A stretch of 64,000 nucleotides of DNA. Source: Vibrio mexicanus (GTDB lineage: Bacteria; Pseudomonadota; Gammaproteobacteria; Enterobacterales; Vibrionaceae). Shown piece after piece: positions 38,388-48,227 of the stretch (the first letter of the stretch is position 1; the number at the start of each line of letters is the position of its first letter). The notes under the pieces were generated by a model, which was given only the letters and a program-made list of their open reading frames with translations, was not told where the DNA came from and made no database searches. A program made the position numbers and the translations under genes. The stretch lies in assembly GCF_001012815.1 (NCBI RefSeq), contig NZ_JYJP01000014.1, positions 42,366 to 106,365 on the forward strand, read 5' to 3'.

Positions 38388-39913
38388 TCACTTCACCTTT
38401 GCAGGCTTTGGTGATTGAGAAGCGGCATCGCCATTGGATAGAGATGCAGGTCTAGGCTGGTCGTTTTCATTGGCATTCTCTGAAATGTCTTCGAACCCCA
38501 TTACTAGGGTGATGACGAACGACAGTGGAATAGTGAGTGCAATTAGCCCAAGAACCCAAACTACGGTCATTGTGTGTTCAACATTAAAAAATTGCACACT
38601 GGTGAGTAGGCTTGGAGCGGCTAATGAGTAGCTGACAACTCCCAGCATTCCGGCCAGCCCACCGATGATAAAACCCGTGATCATGGTTGCGAACAATGGA
38701 CGTTTCAATCGCACCAAAACGCCATATAAAGCAGGCTCGGTGACGCCAGCAAAAATGGCGGAGGCCGCAGCCGCTTTAGCACTTTGCTTAAGAGAGAGAT
38801 TCTTGGTTTTGTAAGCGACGGCTAAACAGGCGCCTCCCATCCCAATATTGGCGCCAATTTGTGCTGGGAGAAATAGAGCTCGTAGCCGTTTTTGCCAATC
38901 GTTTCAATGATTGTAGGGGTGAATATTCGGTGCATCCCAGTCAGTATGATGAGTGGCCACACAGCGCCCACAATGGCTAAAGAGAACCAGCCCAACTGCT
39001 CATAAATCGCGGTAAATAATCCAATAAGTGACTCACTGACTCCATGCCCGAGCGGCCCGATGACAAGTAACGCGATCGGCGTTGCAAGCAACATAATGAT
39101 CATGGGTTTTAAAAAGCTTTTGGTGACGCTTGGGGTGATTCTGTCGGCCCACTTTTCGATGTGAGAGAGTACCCAAGTCATCATCAGGGCTGGAAAAATA
39201 GAGTAGGCATAGCTGGTGGAAGAAAGAGGAATTCCGATCAAGGAGACAAGCTCACCATTGGCGGCTTGGTCGATCAGCGAAATGAAAGATGGGTGAACCA
39301 TGACACCCGCCAGCGCAATAGCTAACGACATATTGGTTTTGAGTTTTATCGATGCAGATGCTGCCACCATAATTGGCAAGAAGAAGAAAACCGCGTCGCC
39401 CAAGATAGTCAAGACTGCCAGAGTTGGATCGTCGGCCGACAGTATGCCCGTGGCTTGAAGCAGCATGGCAAGAATCTTGATCATAGAGCCGCCAATGATG
39501 GCCGGTATCAGTGGCGACATGGTAGCAATAAGCAGATCGAGACTTGCAGAACAGACGTTCTTGAGAACAGATAGGGGCTCTGATGACTTCGGCTTTGATT
39601 GCTCAGCAGATTGCTGAAGTGACTGAGGGTCAGGCGAGGTTTGATCTTCAGAAGAGTTAGAGTTGTTTATCAAGTTTTGCATTGCTCGATACACTTGGGA
39701 AACGTCATTACCGACAATGACTTGAACCTTGTCCCCCTTCACCACCACGCCAATGACACCATTCACACGCTTTAGCTCTCGCTCATTTATCGCCTGCTGA
39801 TCGTGCAACGTGATGCGAAGCCGAGTCATGCAGTGAGTTAAGTCGGCAATGTTGTTTTTGCCGCCTAAATGTTTAAGCACCGAGCTAGCAAGAGTGTGGT
39901 GGTCTGTGGCCAT
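38388..39913 (-). CDS. PTS beta-glucoside-specific EIIBC permease, one apparent frameshift
   Basis: This component imports and phosphorylates beta-glucosides. The N-terminal EIIB domain has phospho-acceptor Cys28 in LTHCMTRLR, and the EIIC domain has about ten membrane helices. No EIIA domain is fused, so a separate EIIA is needed. The frame breaks at AAA 38871-38873; one more A/T gives ELYFLPAQIGANIGMGG, the conserved EIIC region. The restored protein has about 508 residues, and AGGAGA precedes its ATG. It forms an operon with the GH1 gene. Confidence 0.9.
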
Positions 39914-39976
39914 GCTGTTCTCCTGAGAAAATGAACCTCGGCAAACGATCCTGAAAGCATGCCTTAGTTATCATAA

Positions 39977-39990
39977 TGTTACCGATAACA
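39977..39990. promoter_or_regulatory. LacI/GntR-type operator candidate upstream of the PTS operon
   Basis: TGTTACCGATAACA is a 14-base inverted repeat (TGTTA-CCGA-TAACA) 64 bases before the PTS start codon. The form is typical of LacI-family operators that control sugar operons. No regulator gene is adjacent. Apart from this and the TGAAA box at 40451, the 618-base gap 39914-40531 shows no gene. Confidence 0.45.
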
Positions 39991-40450
39991 GTGATGAGAT
40001 AAACCCTCGTCATCATTGCTATTTCCAAAGTGGGATCGCGCGCAAATTAACCATATCAATCATGAATCTCAACAGGATCCAATTTCATCAGTGGGTAAAT
40101 CATGGTGCGCGTTCTGGCTGGAGGATCAGTTGGTGTCATGCTGAGCTGAGAGAAAGCCTGTGTTGTTTTTATCGGCTATCAGAATGCGTTTGACGCCTTC
40201 TTGACGGAGGGAAACGTCAGATTATGCAGTCAACCTGAACGCTTTTGAGTGATCATTCCACCGTTAGCCAGTCATTGATTCACTCGCTTAATTATTCGAC
40301 CTTCCCAGACATGCTAAGACGATTTAGTCATAACTCACTGAAAAAATTATCTTTAATCGAATAAAACTCTCTTTATGTAAGCGTTATTAGTTGCATATCG
40401 CCAAATAAAATCCACATTTTATTTATGATGAAGATCTAGTTTTCTATTTT

Positions 40451-40465
40451 TAAAACAACGTTTCT
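40451..40465. promoter_or_regulatory. TGAAA-N5-TTTTA box upstream of the porin gene (KdgR-like)
   Basis: In reverse complement the site reads AGAAA-CGTTG-TTTTA, one change from the TGAAA-N5-TTTYA consensus shared by eight sites in the uronate locus. It lies about 80 bases before the porin start. Confidence 0.5.
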
Positions 40466-40546
40466 ATTTATTTTATAAAAAAATCAAATAATATTAAAAG
40501 CGCAAATCAAATGGTGATATAAAATCAATAAATGGAATATATGGAT

Positions 40547-41959
40547 ATGAAACATAGAAACAAAAGGTCTTTGCTGGCGGCATCTGTTCTTACTGCCCTT
40601 GTAGCGGGTCAAGCAGTGGCTGATGACCTCGATCCAAACGATGTACTTAACCAAAGTGCGGCGGCGGTCGATCTGGCAACAGAAGCTAAGCAAGCGTTTT
40701 ATGAAAGTTCTTCAGTGAATCTTCACTCTTTCCTATACCTTCGTGACCGCGAGCAGAAAGACGATGAAGGTAACTGGACACCAAATATCGAGAACCAAAC
40801 TCTTCAATTGGCGATGGACTACAAGTCTGGCTATTTTAGAGATGTAGTTGGCTTAGATATCTGGGCTAACACTAACCTGCAGATTGGTTCTACAACGGGT
40901 ATGTCGGAGATCCTTTATTACGACCACTCTTGTGAAGGTAACCCATCTTACGATGGTAAAGCGTGTGAAAAATCGTACGCAGCAGTGCCAATCATGGCGC
41001 TGAAAGCTAAGTTTGGTGATGACGACGCAGGCCTTGCGGTTCGCGGCGGTCGTACTCGAATCAACATCGGTACCATCCGTTCTAGCTGGGGTCTAAACCC
41101 GCATGCATACCAAGGTATTGAAGCGAAAGCGCATGTAGGTAACTTCATCTTTGGTTACGCGATTGCAGACAAGTTCAAAAACGACTGGCGCAAAGAATTC
41201 TTACCAATGACCACTAAGTGGCACCAAAACCAAAAGCCAGGTGTTGATACGACCAATACAGAGATTGATTACATTCACACTGTAGGCGCAATCTACAAGT
41301 TTGGCGACGGTCAAATTGATTTGGGTTACGGTGAAGGCAAAGACTACCGTACAAACTGGCAAGCACTGGGTAAGTACGGCTTTGACTTAGATGGTGCGAA
41401 GCTAGACCTTACTGCTTTCTACCACGGTTCACGTGCAGAAGAGTCTGAGCTGACAAACGCAACGGATGCGAAAAACGAAAGTTACCTGGCATTGGGTGCT
41501 CGTCTTAAGCATGGTGGCTTCACTTGGATTGCAGGCCTTAGTTCGACAGATACACAAGGCCAAGCGGTGGGTTACAACTTCCGTCTAACGCCTTGGGCTA
41601 ACTCAGACAACCGTCACTTCCAACAAACAGCGACTCAGCTAGAAGACTACAACATCGATGGTACGCGTGCAGCGAAACTAGCGGTGAACTACAACTTCGA
41701 AAGTTGGGGTCTACCTGAGCTAACGGCTGGTGTAGGTGGCGCTATTGGCGAGAACGTACGTTCTAGCGCAATTGATGAAGTTTACGATGGTTCAATGCAC
41801 TCTTTTGATTGGAATGTAGGCTACAAGTTCCTAGATGGCTCTCTTGAAGGTCTGAATGCTCGCGTATTCCGCGGTACTTTCCGTGGCGAAGATATCGTTC
41901 ACAAGAAAGATCGTAACGACACTAAGATCCTGATTTCTTACAGCCTTAAGTTGAAGTAA
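40547..41959 (+). CDS. Outer-membrane porin, OprD/chitoporin-like
   Basis: The protein of about 470 residues begins with a signal peptide (MKHRNKRSLLAASVLTALVAGQAVA) and has the alternating aromatic strands of an outer-membrane barrel, ending in ILISYSLKLK. A two-Cys loop lies at about residues 127-141. Length and pattern fit the OprD family, whose Vibrio members include oligosaccharide porins. As the first gene of the glycosaminoglycan locus with a TGAAA box upstream, it most likely admits lyase products. Start choices at 40532 and 40541 are also in frame; 40547 gives the cleanest signal peptide. Confidence 0.82.
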   Translation: MKHRNKRSLLAASVLTALVAGQAVADDLDPNDVLNQSAAAVDLATEAKQAFYESSSVNLHSFLYLRDREQKDDEGNWTPNIENQTLQLAMDYKSGYFRDVVGLDIWANTNLQIGSTTGMSEILYYDHSCEGNPSYDGKACEKSYAAVPIMALKAKFGDDDAGLAVRGGRTRINIGTIRSSWGLNPHAYQGIEAKAHVGNFIFGYAIADKFKNDWRKEFLPMTTKWHQNQKPGVDTTNTEIDYIHTVGAIYKFGDGQIDLGYGEGKDYRTNWQALGKYGFDLDGAKLDLTAFYHGSRAEESELTNATDAKNESYLALGARLKHGGFTWIAGLSSTDTQGQAVGYNFRLTPWANSDNRHFQQTATQLEDYNIDGTRAAKLAVNYNFESWGLPELTAGVGGAIGENVRSSAIDEVYDGSMHSFDWNVGYKFLDGSLEGLNARVFRGTFRGEDIVHKKDRNDTKILISYSLKLK

Positions 41960-41987
41960 TCGAAAGTACGGATTGCATAAAAAACGT

Positions 41988-42016
41988 TGCCCGGCGGGAG
42001 ACTGCTGGGCATTTTT
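41988..42016 (+). terminator. Rho-independent terminator after the porin gene
   Basis: TGCCCGGC pairs with GCTGGGCA (one mismatch) and is followed by five Ts. The porin is therefore at least partly a separate transcript from the kduD operon. Confidence 0.75.
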
Positions 42017-42124
42017 GTCGTCACTTTTTCACTACGTTGGTTGAAGTAATCACCAAGCAGTTGTCGCCAAGCTCTTATGATTTTTATCCTCACTATATAA
42101 AAAGACGATCTCTATCAATAAATA

Positions 42125-42139
42125 TGAAACGCCTTTTTA
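42125..42139. promoter_or_regulatory. TGAAA-N5-TTTTA box upstream of the first kduD/dhuD gene (KdgR-like)
   Basis: TGAAA-CGCCT-TTTTA lies about 130 bases before the start codon. It fits the shared consensus of the locus. The surrounding 308-base gap 41960-42267 is otherwise AT-rich and non-coding. Confidence 0.5.
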
Positions 42140-42267
42140 TTTTTAATTGTTAATTTGAGTTTGTATTGATACTTTAGCGAAAAGTGATTGAAGCATAAAC
42201 AAGCTGCTAACCACATGCCTCTATACATAACGACTATGTATATGTGTGTATTTTAAGGGAACAAAGA

Positions 42268-43028
42268 ATGGCACTGAATTCATTCAGTCTTGAAGGGAAG
42301 GTTGCACTGGTAACGGGTTGTGACGTTGGTCTTGGGCAGGGTATGGCTCTGGGATTGGCGCAAGCTGGCTGCGACATTGTTGGAGTCAATATTGTCGAAC
42401 CAACGGAGACAGCGCAGCGTATTCGTGAAACGGGAAGACGTTTCTTAGACATTCGTGCTGATTTACAGTCGACGCAAGCCATTCCATCAATTATTGAACA
42501 AGCGCTTGAAGCGTTTGGAAAGATAGACGTACTGGTTAATAACGCAGGCATTATTCGCCGCGACGATGCGATTAACTTCAGCGAGAAAGATTGGGATGAC
42601 GTTATGAACATCAACATTAAGTCGCTGTTCTTTTTGTCTCAATCCGTAGCCAAACAGTTTATTGCCCAGAAAACCAAAGGGAAGATCATTAATGTCGCTT
42701 CAATGCTCTCTTTCCAAGGGGGATTCGCGTACCTTCTTATACAGCATCGAAAAGTGCAGTGATGGGCGTGACGCGTTTAATGGCCAATGAGTGGGCTTCC
42801 AAGGGCATTAATGTTAATGCTATTGCTCCGGGATATATGGCCACCAACAATACTCAGGCGCTGCGCGCCGATGCTCAAAGAAACCAAGACATTCTTGATC
42901 GCATACCTGCAGGTCGCTGGGGTGAGCCGCAGGATCTCGCGGGGCCTTGCGTGTTTTTGGCCTCTTGCGCTTCAGACTATGTCAACGGGTACACCATTGC
43001 CGTTGACGGCGGTTGGTTAGCTAGATAG
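42268..43028 (+). CDS. KduD/DhuD-type NAD-dependent reductase (first copy), one apparent frameshift
   Basis: This short-chain dehydrogenase reduces the isomerised uronate (3-deoxy-D-glycero-2,5-hexodiulosonate) to 2-keto-3-deoxygluconate (KDG). It has the cofactor motif TGCDVGLGQG, NNAGIIRR and, after repair, SYTASK with the catalytic Tyr and Lys. The break is in GGGGG 42718-42722; a sixth G yields FQGGIRVPSY. The restored protein has 253 residues. AGGGA precedes ATG 42268. It opens the operon with the YgjV-like protein, DhuI, KdgK and KdgA. Whether it is DhuD or KduD cannot be told. Confidence 0.9.
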
Positions 43029-43069
43029 TAGGTTAGCGAGATAGTCAGCAAGACAAATGGGGTTTCACC

Positions 43070-43584
43070 ATGATGACTGAGTCTGTTTTAGCCCAAGCTG
43101 TTGGTTTGGTGAGTTTCGCTCTCGGTATCGCGGTTTTTTATCAAAAAGATGATGCGCGGCTAAAAGCCTTATGTTGGTTTTTAACCTCAATCATTTGCTC
43201 CACTACGTGTTATTGGGGGCGGTTCCAGCAGCTTTGGGCGCTTTACTGTCAACGCTTAGAACAGGAACGGCGATCGTTACCAACACCAGGTGGGTGGCCG
43301 TGTTCTTCATCGCCCTCACTCTGGTAGCGGGTTGGTTTGTGGTCGATGCCTGGGTGGATATGCTCCCTCTTATCGGAACCATTATTGGCACTTATTCCAT
43401 TTTCTGTTTATCCGGCATCAAGATGAGAGTGGGCTTTTTACTCGGTGCAATATGTTGGCTAGCAAACAACCTGATCGTCGGTTCAATTGGCGGAACCTTA
43501 CTCGAAGCCACAATCATAGCAACCAATAGCGCCACGATTTATCGATTAAATCGGTGTTCAGATTCGGTTGCCGCGCACTCTTAA
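43070..43584 (+). CDS. YgjV-family inner-membrane protein, one apparent frameshift
   Basis: The reconstructed protein of about 171 residues is very hydrophobic, with about six membrane helices, and resembles the Imp-YgjV family (MLVFNLNHLLHYVLLGA, GWFVVDAWVDMLPLIGT). The break lies at TT 43169-43170; one more T joins RLKAF to MLVFNLNHLLH. YgjV has no established function; in enterobacteria it lies near hexuronate genes. Here it sits between the KduD/DhuD reductase and the DhuI isomerase, so a role linked to uronate metabolism is plausible but unproven. Confidence 0.75.
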
Positions 43585-43720
43585 TCGGCGTGGCGAAAAT
43601 GACAAGGAAAGGGTAGTGCAGCGTCGCGGTATGTCTGCATTGCTCTGCAAAATTTAACTCTCTACACGAAATACGTGGTCGTGTAGAAATCAAAATTGCG
43701 GCAGTACCGCAGGAGAAAAC

Positions 43721-44356
43721 ATGAAAATTGCATTAATGATGGAAAACAGCCAAGCGGGTAAAAACGCGATGGTGGCAAATGAACTTAACACAGTCGCAGG
43801 TGTCTTGGGTCATGATGTGTTTAACGTAGGGATGACGGACGAGAATGACCATCATCTTACGTACATTCATCTTGGAATCATGGCAAGTATTCTACTGAAC
43901 TCGAAAGCGGTCGATTTCGTTGTAACGGGCTGTGGCACCGGTCAGGGTGCATTGATGTCGTCTAACCTACACCCGGGCGTAGTATGTGGTTACTGTTTAG
44001 AGCCTTCGGACGCTTTCCTATTTAATCAAATCAATAACGGCAACGCGATTGCATTGGCGTTTGCCAAAGGCTTTGGTTGGGCAGGTGAGCTTAACGTTCG
44101 TTACATCTTCGAAAAAGCCTTTACCGGTGCACGTGGCGAAGGTTACCCAATTGAGCGCGCTGAGCCTCAGCAAAAGAACGCCTCTATCCTAAATGATGTG
44201 AAATCTGCGGTTGCGAAAGATGTGATTGCTTCGCTAAAAGCGATTGATCAAGAGTTAGTAAAAACGGCCGTGGGCAGCAAGCAGTTCCAAGCATGCTTCT
44301 TCGAGCATTGCCAAGATAACGACATGGCCGACTACGTGCGTTCTTTAATTGCTTAA
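43721..44356 (+). CDS. dhuI: RpiB/LacAB-family sugar isomerase, likely DhuI
   Basis: The 211-residue protein belongs to the RpiB/LacA/LacB isomerase family (FVVTGCGTGQGALMSSN and NNGNAIALA blocks). In glycosaminoglycan-degrading bacteria a member named DhuI isomerises 4-deoxy-L-threo-5-hexosulose-uronate, taking the place of KduI. No kduI gene is visible here, and the neighbours are a reductase, KDG kinase and KDPG aldolase, so DhuI is the expected role. AGGAG precedes the ATG. Substrate is inferred from context and the family precedent. Confidence 0.85.
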   Translation: MKIALMMENSQAGKNAMVANELNTVAGVLGHDVFNVGMTDENDHHLTYIHLGIMASILLNSKAVDFVVTGCGTGQGALMSSNLHPGVVCGYCLEPSDAFLFNQINNGNAIALAFAKGFGWAGELNVRYIFEKAFTGARGEGYPIERAEPQQKNASILNDVKSAVAKDVIASLKAIDQELVKTAVGSKQFQACFFEHCQDNDMADYVRSLIA

Positions 44357-44423
44357 TGATGAGCAGATTGAGTACACAGTTGCATGACTGAACGATTAAA
44401 TCGCGAGTAAGCAGACAAACGTG

Positions 44424-45377
44424 ATGAAAACCATTCAACGAGTCGCCATCATCGGCGAATGTATGGTTGAGCTGTCGAAGCCACCTCAGCCTGAAGGCGA
44501 GACTGCGACCCCAAATTGCAGCCTGTCTCAAGGCTTTGGTGGCGATACGCTCAACACCGCGATCTACTTGTCGCGTATGACCCAAAGTGCTGGATTGGAA
44601 ACCTGCTATATCACCGGTTTAGGTGTCGATCCTTTCAGCCGCCAAATGCTTGAAGCTTGGCGTGAAGAGGGGATTGATACACAAGGGGTATATCAATTGG
44701 CAGACCGCGTTCCGGGGATGTATGCCATTGAAACTGACGAGTCAGGTGAGAGGCAGTTTTATTACTGGAGAAACGAATCAGCGGCGCGCTTCTGGCTAGA
44801 GGCGATCGACACTGAAACGGTAATGAACACCTTGTCTTCTTGCCAGCTGATTTACTTGAGCGGTATTAGTTTGGCGATTTTGCCTGAGGATTCTCGCGCT
44901 CGCCTGATGACCTTCCTTGCGGAGTGTCGAGATCAAGGCGCAGTCATCGCCTTTGACAATAACTATCGCCCACGGCTGTGGGAGGCTCCTGAAGTGGCGC
45001 AGCATTGGTATCAGAACATGTTAGCGCTCACCGACATTGCTTTTCTGACATTTGAAGACGAGCAGTTGCTTTGGGAAGACGAAACTGAACAGCAAGCGAT
45101 TCAGCGTACGCTGGAATCTGGTGTGGGTGAAATTGTTATTAAGCGCGGCGCACAAGCGTGTTGGATTGTTTATGACGGCCAGCAGATCGAAGTCGCAGCA
45201 CAAAAGGTTGCCAACGTGGTCGATACGACCGCGGCGGGAGACTCATTCAGTGCTGGCTATCTAGCTAAGCGTGTACTGGGGGAAAGTCCAACCGAAGCGG
45301 GGCATAGTGGTCATCAGTTGGCGGCAACGGTGATTCAACATCGTGGCGCGATCATTCCAAAAACAGCTATGCCTTGA
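44424..45377 (+). CDS. kdgK: 2-keto-3-deoxygluconate kinase
   Basis: KdgK phosphorylates KDG to KDPG with ATP. This PfkB-family kinase of 317 residues has the N-terminal signature GECMVELSKP, a substrate loop with GGDTLNTAIYLSR, and the catalytic/anion-hole motif DTTAAGDSFSAGYL. It lies 67 bases after the isomerase gene and 13 bases before kdgA. The ribosome-binding site is weak, suggesting read-through coupling. ATG 44424 was taken rather than GTG 44421. Confidence 0.93.
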   Translation: MKTIQRVAIIGECMVELSKPPQPEGETATPNCSLSQGFGGDTLNTAIYLSRMTQSAGLETCYITGLGVDPFSRQMLEAWREEGIDTQGVYQLADRVPGMYAIETDESGERQFYYWRNESAARFWLEAIDTETVMNTLSSCQLIYLSGISLAILPEDSRARLMTFLAECRDQGAVIAFDNNYRPRLWEAPEVAQHWYQNMLALTDIAFLTFEDEQLLWEDETEQQAIQRTLESGVGEIVIKRGAQACWIVYDGQQIEVAAQKVANVVDTTAAGDSFSAGYLAKRVLGESPTEAGHSGHQLAATVIQHRGAIIPKTAMP

Positions 45378-45390
45378 GAAAGGAGATTGA

Positions 45391-46011
45391 ATGAAAAGTT
45401 TAGACCAACAGTTGGCAGAGATTAAGGTTGTCCCTGTCATTGCGATTAAAGATGCAGATAAAGCGGCCAAGCTTGCGCAGATTCTGATAGAAAACGGTTT
45501 ACCTTGTGCAGAGGTGACATTTCGCACCAAGCAGGCGGCGCAAGCGATTAAACAGATGAGGCAAGCTTACCCTGACATGTTGATTGGTGCCGGTACGGTT
45601 CTAACAACAGAGCAAGTTGATCAAGCGATAGACGCAGGGGTGGACTTCATTGTGAGCCCTGGCTTCAACCCGACCACAGTACGCTATTGTCAGCAACGTA
45701 ACGTGGCGATTGTACCCGGTGTGAACAATCCAAGTTTGGTTGAGCAAGCGATGGAGATGGGGTTAAGAACGCTGAAATTCTTCCCAGCAGATCCATCGGG
45801 TGGCGTTGCCATGCTTAAGGCTTTGACCGCAGTATACCCTGTGAAATTCATGCCGACTGGGGGCGTTAGCCCTGACAACGTAAAAGACTATTTAGATATT
45901 CCAGCGGTTGTTGCATGCGGTGGCACTTGGATGGTGCCAAATAATCTAATTGATGAAGATCGTTGGGATGAGCTCGCTGCGTTAGTGAAAACGGCGGCTA
46001 GCAGCATTTAA
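45391..46011 (+). CDS. kdgA: KDPG/KHG aldolase
   Basis: This aldolase cleaves 2-keto-3-deoxy-6-phosphogluconate to pyruvate and glyceraldehyde 3-phosphate, the last step of the uronate route. The 206-residue protein has the catalytic Glu in EVTFRT, IGAGTVLT, and the Schiff-base Lys in LKFFPADPSGG. AAGGAG lies before the ATG. A strong terminator after it ends the operon that starts at 42268. Confidence 0.95.
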   Translation: MKSLDQQLAEIKVVPVIAIKDADKAAKLAQILIENGLPCAEVTFRTKQAAQAIKQMRQAYPDMLIGAGTVLTTEQVDQAIDAGVDFIVSPGFNPTTVRYCQQRNVAIVPGVNNPSLVEQAMEMGLRTLKFFPADPSGGVAMLKALTAVYPVKFMPTGGVSPDNVKDYLDIPAVVACGGTWMVPNNLIDEDRWDELAALVKTAASSI

Positions 46012-46048
46012 AAATAGTTTCCTACCTTGTTGTAAATCCCCATTTGGG

Positions 46049-46078
46049 AGCGCTGCCAATATGGCAGCGCTTTTTTTT
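46049..46078 (+). terminator. Rho-independent terminator after kdgA
   Basis: AGCGCTGCCA-ATA-TGGCAGCGCT is a ten-base perfect stem followed by a T run. It closes the kduD-to-kdgA operon. Confidence 0.92.
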
Positions 46079-46425
46079 GCCTGTTGGAGCATCTGAACTC
46101 TCTATGTCTGAGGGCGCTCTTAACCGTCAACATGAAAATTGGGCAAAAAAAAGGGTCTAGCGCGATGGCAAGACCCGAGTAGGGAGAGATTCACATCTCG
46201 TTGAGTTAAATACTCTTAGCAACAGCTATTTCTTATTATTCAGTGTCTTACTCTGCACATAGATAACTGCAGAATGCAGTGGCCAAATCTAATGCGTTGT
46301 AAGGTTTTTCCATGGTTGGATGAAATGAGATGAGTCAAGGTGCCAATCGTTTGGACCGTCATATTGACTTATCTGTCATCAATTCTGTCTCTTGTTTCCG
46401 CTTATTTCAACAAAGAATCTATTTT

Positions 46426-46440
46426 TGAAATGGTGTTTTA
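46426..46440. promoter_or_regulatory. TGAAA-N5-TTTTA box, distal site before sulP (KdgR-like)
   Basis: TGAAA-TGGTG-TTTTA matches the shared consensus. Confidence 0.5.
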
Positions 46441-46481
46441 TAATCTCTGTCACACAAATTGAAATATTTAACCTGTAAACA

Positions 46482-46496
46482 TGAAATGGCGTTTTA
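46482..46496. promoter_or_regulatory. TGAAA-N5-TTTTA box, proximal site before sulP (KdgR-like)
   Basis: TGAAA-TGGCG-TTTTA lies about 100 bases before the sulP start. The pair of boxes with 56-base spacing would suit cooperative binding or looping. Confidence 0.5.
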
Positions 46497-46594
46497 AAAA
46501 TTAAATAAATTTAATATAGTACGGCTATCAATATGGTTGGCTTTGTTTGTTGGTGGCTAATCATTACGTATTTTGATTGTTTTGGAGTCGTCAC

Positions 46595-48223
46595 ATGTCA
46601 ATGAAAGGGAAAGCCAGTCTTCGATCTTATTTGCCCTTTCTTGCGTGGCTGCCTCAAAGCAATCGTGAATCCATCACTGCGGATTTTTGGGCGGGCCTAA
46701 CAGGGGCGATTATTGTTCTTCCCCAAGGCATTGCGTACGCGATGATCGCGGGTTTACCGCCACAATATGGTCTCTACACTGCAATCATTCCGGCCATCGT
46801 GGCCGCACTGTTTGGCTCATCCCACCATTTAATCTCCGGCCCAACCGCCGCGTTGTCGGTCATTGTATTTACCACTATCAGCCAGTTTGCTCTGCCGGGA
46901 TCGCCTCTGTACATCCAGCTTTGTCTAACGCTGACGTTTTGCGCCGGCCTTGTGCAATTGCTGTTTGGCTTACTCAGGTTTGGCGCTCTCGTTAACTTTG
47001 TTTCGCATTCTGTTGTGCTGGGTTTCACGGCTGGAGCGGCGCTCGTGATTGCGATTAGTCAACTCAAGCATGTTCTTGGGCTGCAATATGAATCTGCAGA
47101 TACAGCTTGGGAGAGCCTAAAGCAGCTGCTTGTTTACATTGAAGGTTGGCAACCTCACGAGCTTATTATTGGTGCGATTACGGTCACTACCTGTGTGGTT
47201 GTAAAAATGGCTTCGCCTAAAGCGCCGAATATGCTGATTGCGATGCTGTTTGCCATGTTGTGCGCCTATTTGGGTGGAGTGTTCTGGCAACAAGAGGTCG
47301 CTTTGGTCGGCGAGGTTGGTTCTGTCGCCTTATCTCTTTCGTCTCCTAACTTGGGTTTACATCATATTGAAGCCATGCTGCCCGGTATTATTGCTGTGGC
47401 GATGCTGGGATTGGTTGAGGCGATCTCAATTAGCCGCTCTGTTGCGCTTAAATCGAGACAACGACTCGACAGTAATCAAGAGTTTATTGGCCAGGGCCTG
47501 TCCAATGTCGCAGGTGCCTTTTTTAACTGTTACATGTCTTCTGGGTCGTTCACGCGCAGCGGCGTCAATTACACCAGTGGCGCTCGAAGCCCACTAGCGG
47601 CGGTATTCGCAGCCGTATTACTGTTTCTGATCATGACATTCTGGGGCGAGTATGCCGCTTACATTCCGGTAGCAGGGATGGCGGGCCTACTGCTAATCGT
47701 GGCATGGAACCTCATCGATTTTCATCATATTGCTGAGCTGTTTAGGCAAGACAGTAAAGAAGCGTTGGTTCTATCGGCGACATTTATCTCTGCCTTGATG
47801 TTGCACTTAGAGCTCTCGATTTACGTCGGTATTTTACTGTCCCTTTTCTTTTATCTACGCAAAACCTCGAAGCCTGGCGTTGAACATATTGAGCATTCAA
47901 TGCTGGAAGAGTCAGGCGAGATCGAGACACAAGTGGTGCGTGTGAACGGCTCTATTTTCTATGGCTGCGTTCAACACCTTCATCAAGAGCTAGAAAGCTT
48001 GGATGCCAAGCGCCTGATTATTCTGGGGCGTGGCATCAACTTCATCGATCATCTTGGCGTGCAAATGCTCGATGACTTTATTGCCAGCAGCAATAAAGAG
48101 ATCCATTTTTGCCGATTTAAACATGGTCCTAAATCGGCGCTTCTTAAATCAAGCCATCACATTCGACCTGAGCACTTCTCAGATCGTTTGACTCCTCTGC
48201 TTGATTCCATAGTTAAAAGGTAA
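46595..48223 (+). CDS. SulP-family anion transporter with STAS domain
   Basis: The 542-residue membrane protein has the SulP sequence pattern (SITADFWAGLTGAIIVLPQGIAYAMIAGLPPQYGLY) with about 10-12 helices and a C-terminal STAS domain (about residues 430-540; IFYGCVQHLHQELESL, RGINFIDHLGVQML). SulP proteins carry sulfate, bicarbonate or other anions. Its place in a locus with two sulfatases suggests that it moves sulfate, perhaps balancing sulfate freed inside the cell. Direction and substrate are inferred. ATG 46595 is supported by TTGGAG. galE begins four bases after its stop. Confidence 0.88.
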   Translation: MSMKGKASLRSYLPFLAWLPQSNRESITADFWAGLTGAIIVLPQGIAYAMIAGLPPQYGLYTAIIPAIVAALFGSSHHLISGPTAALSVIVFTTISQFALPGSPLYIQLCLTLTFCAGLVQLLFGLLRFGALVNFVSHSVVLGFTAGAALVIAISQLKHVLGLQYESADTAWESLKQLLVYIEGWQPHELIIGAITVTTCVVVKMASPKAPNMLIAMLFAMLCAYLGGVFWQQEVALVGEVGSVALSLSSPNLGLHHIEAMLPGIIAVAMLGLVEAISISRSVALKSRQRLDSNQEFIGQGLSNVAGAFFNCYMSSGSFTRSGVNYTSGARSPLAAVFAAVLLFLIMTFWGEYAAYIPVAGMAGLLLIVAWNLIDFHHIAELFRQDSKEALVLSATFISALMLHLELSIYVGILLSLFFYLRKTSKPGVEHIEHSMLEESGEIETQVVRVNGSIFYGCVQHLHQELESLDAKRLIILGRGINFIDHLGVQMLDDFIASSNKEIHFCRFKHGPKSALLKSSHHIRPEHFSDRLTPLLDSIVKR

Positions 48224-48227
48224 GTGC

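Larger units (their letters stand above)
46079..46594. other. Promoter region of the SulP-galE-galT-kduD operon
   Basis: The stretch is non-coding. It contains a minor hairpin (GGGTCT...AGACCC at about 46153-46175) and two TGAAA-N5-TTTTA boxes at 46426 and 46482, 56 bases apart. An AT-rich segment near 46495-46530 could hold the promoter. TTGGAG precedes the sulP ATG. Confidence 0.5.

Noticed and set aside
42718..42722. Programmed frameshifting at the shared GGGGG run in both kduD copies
   Set aside because: Similar one-base losses occur in 13 other genes, including the essential rctB, at varied short runs. A common technical cause is simpler.
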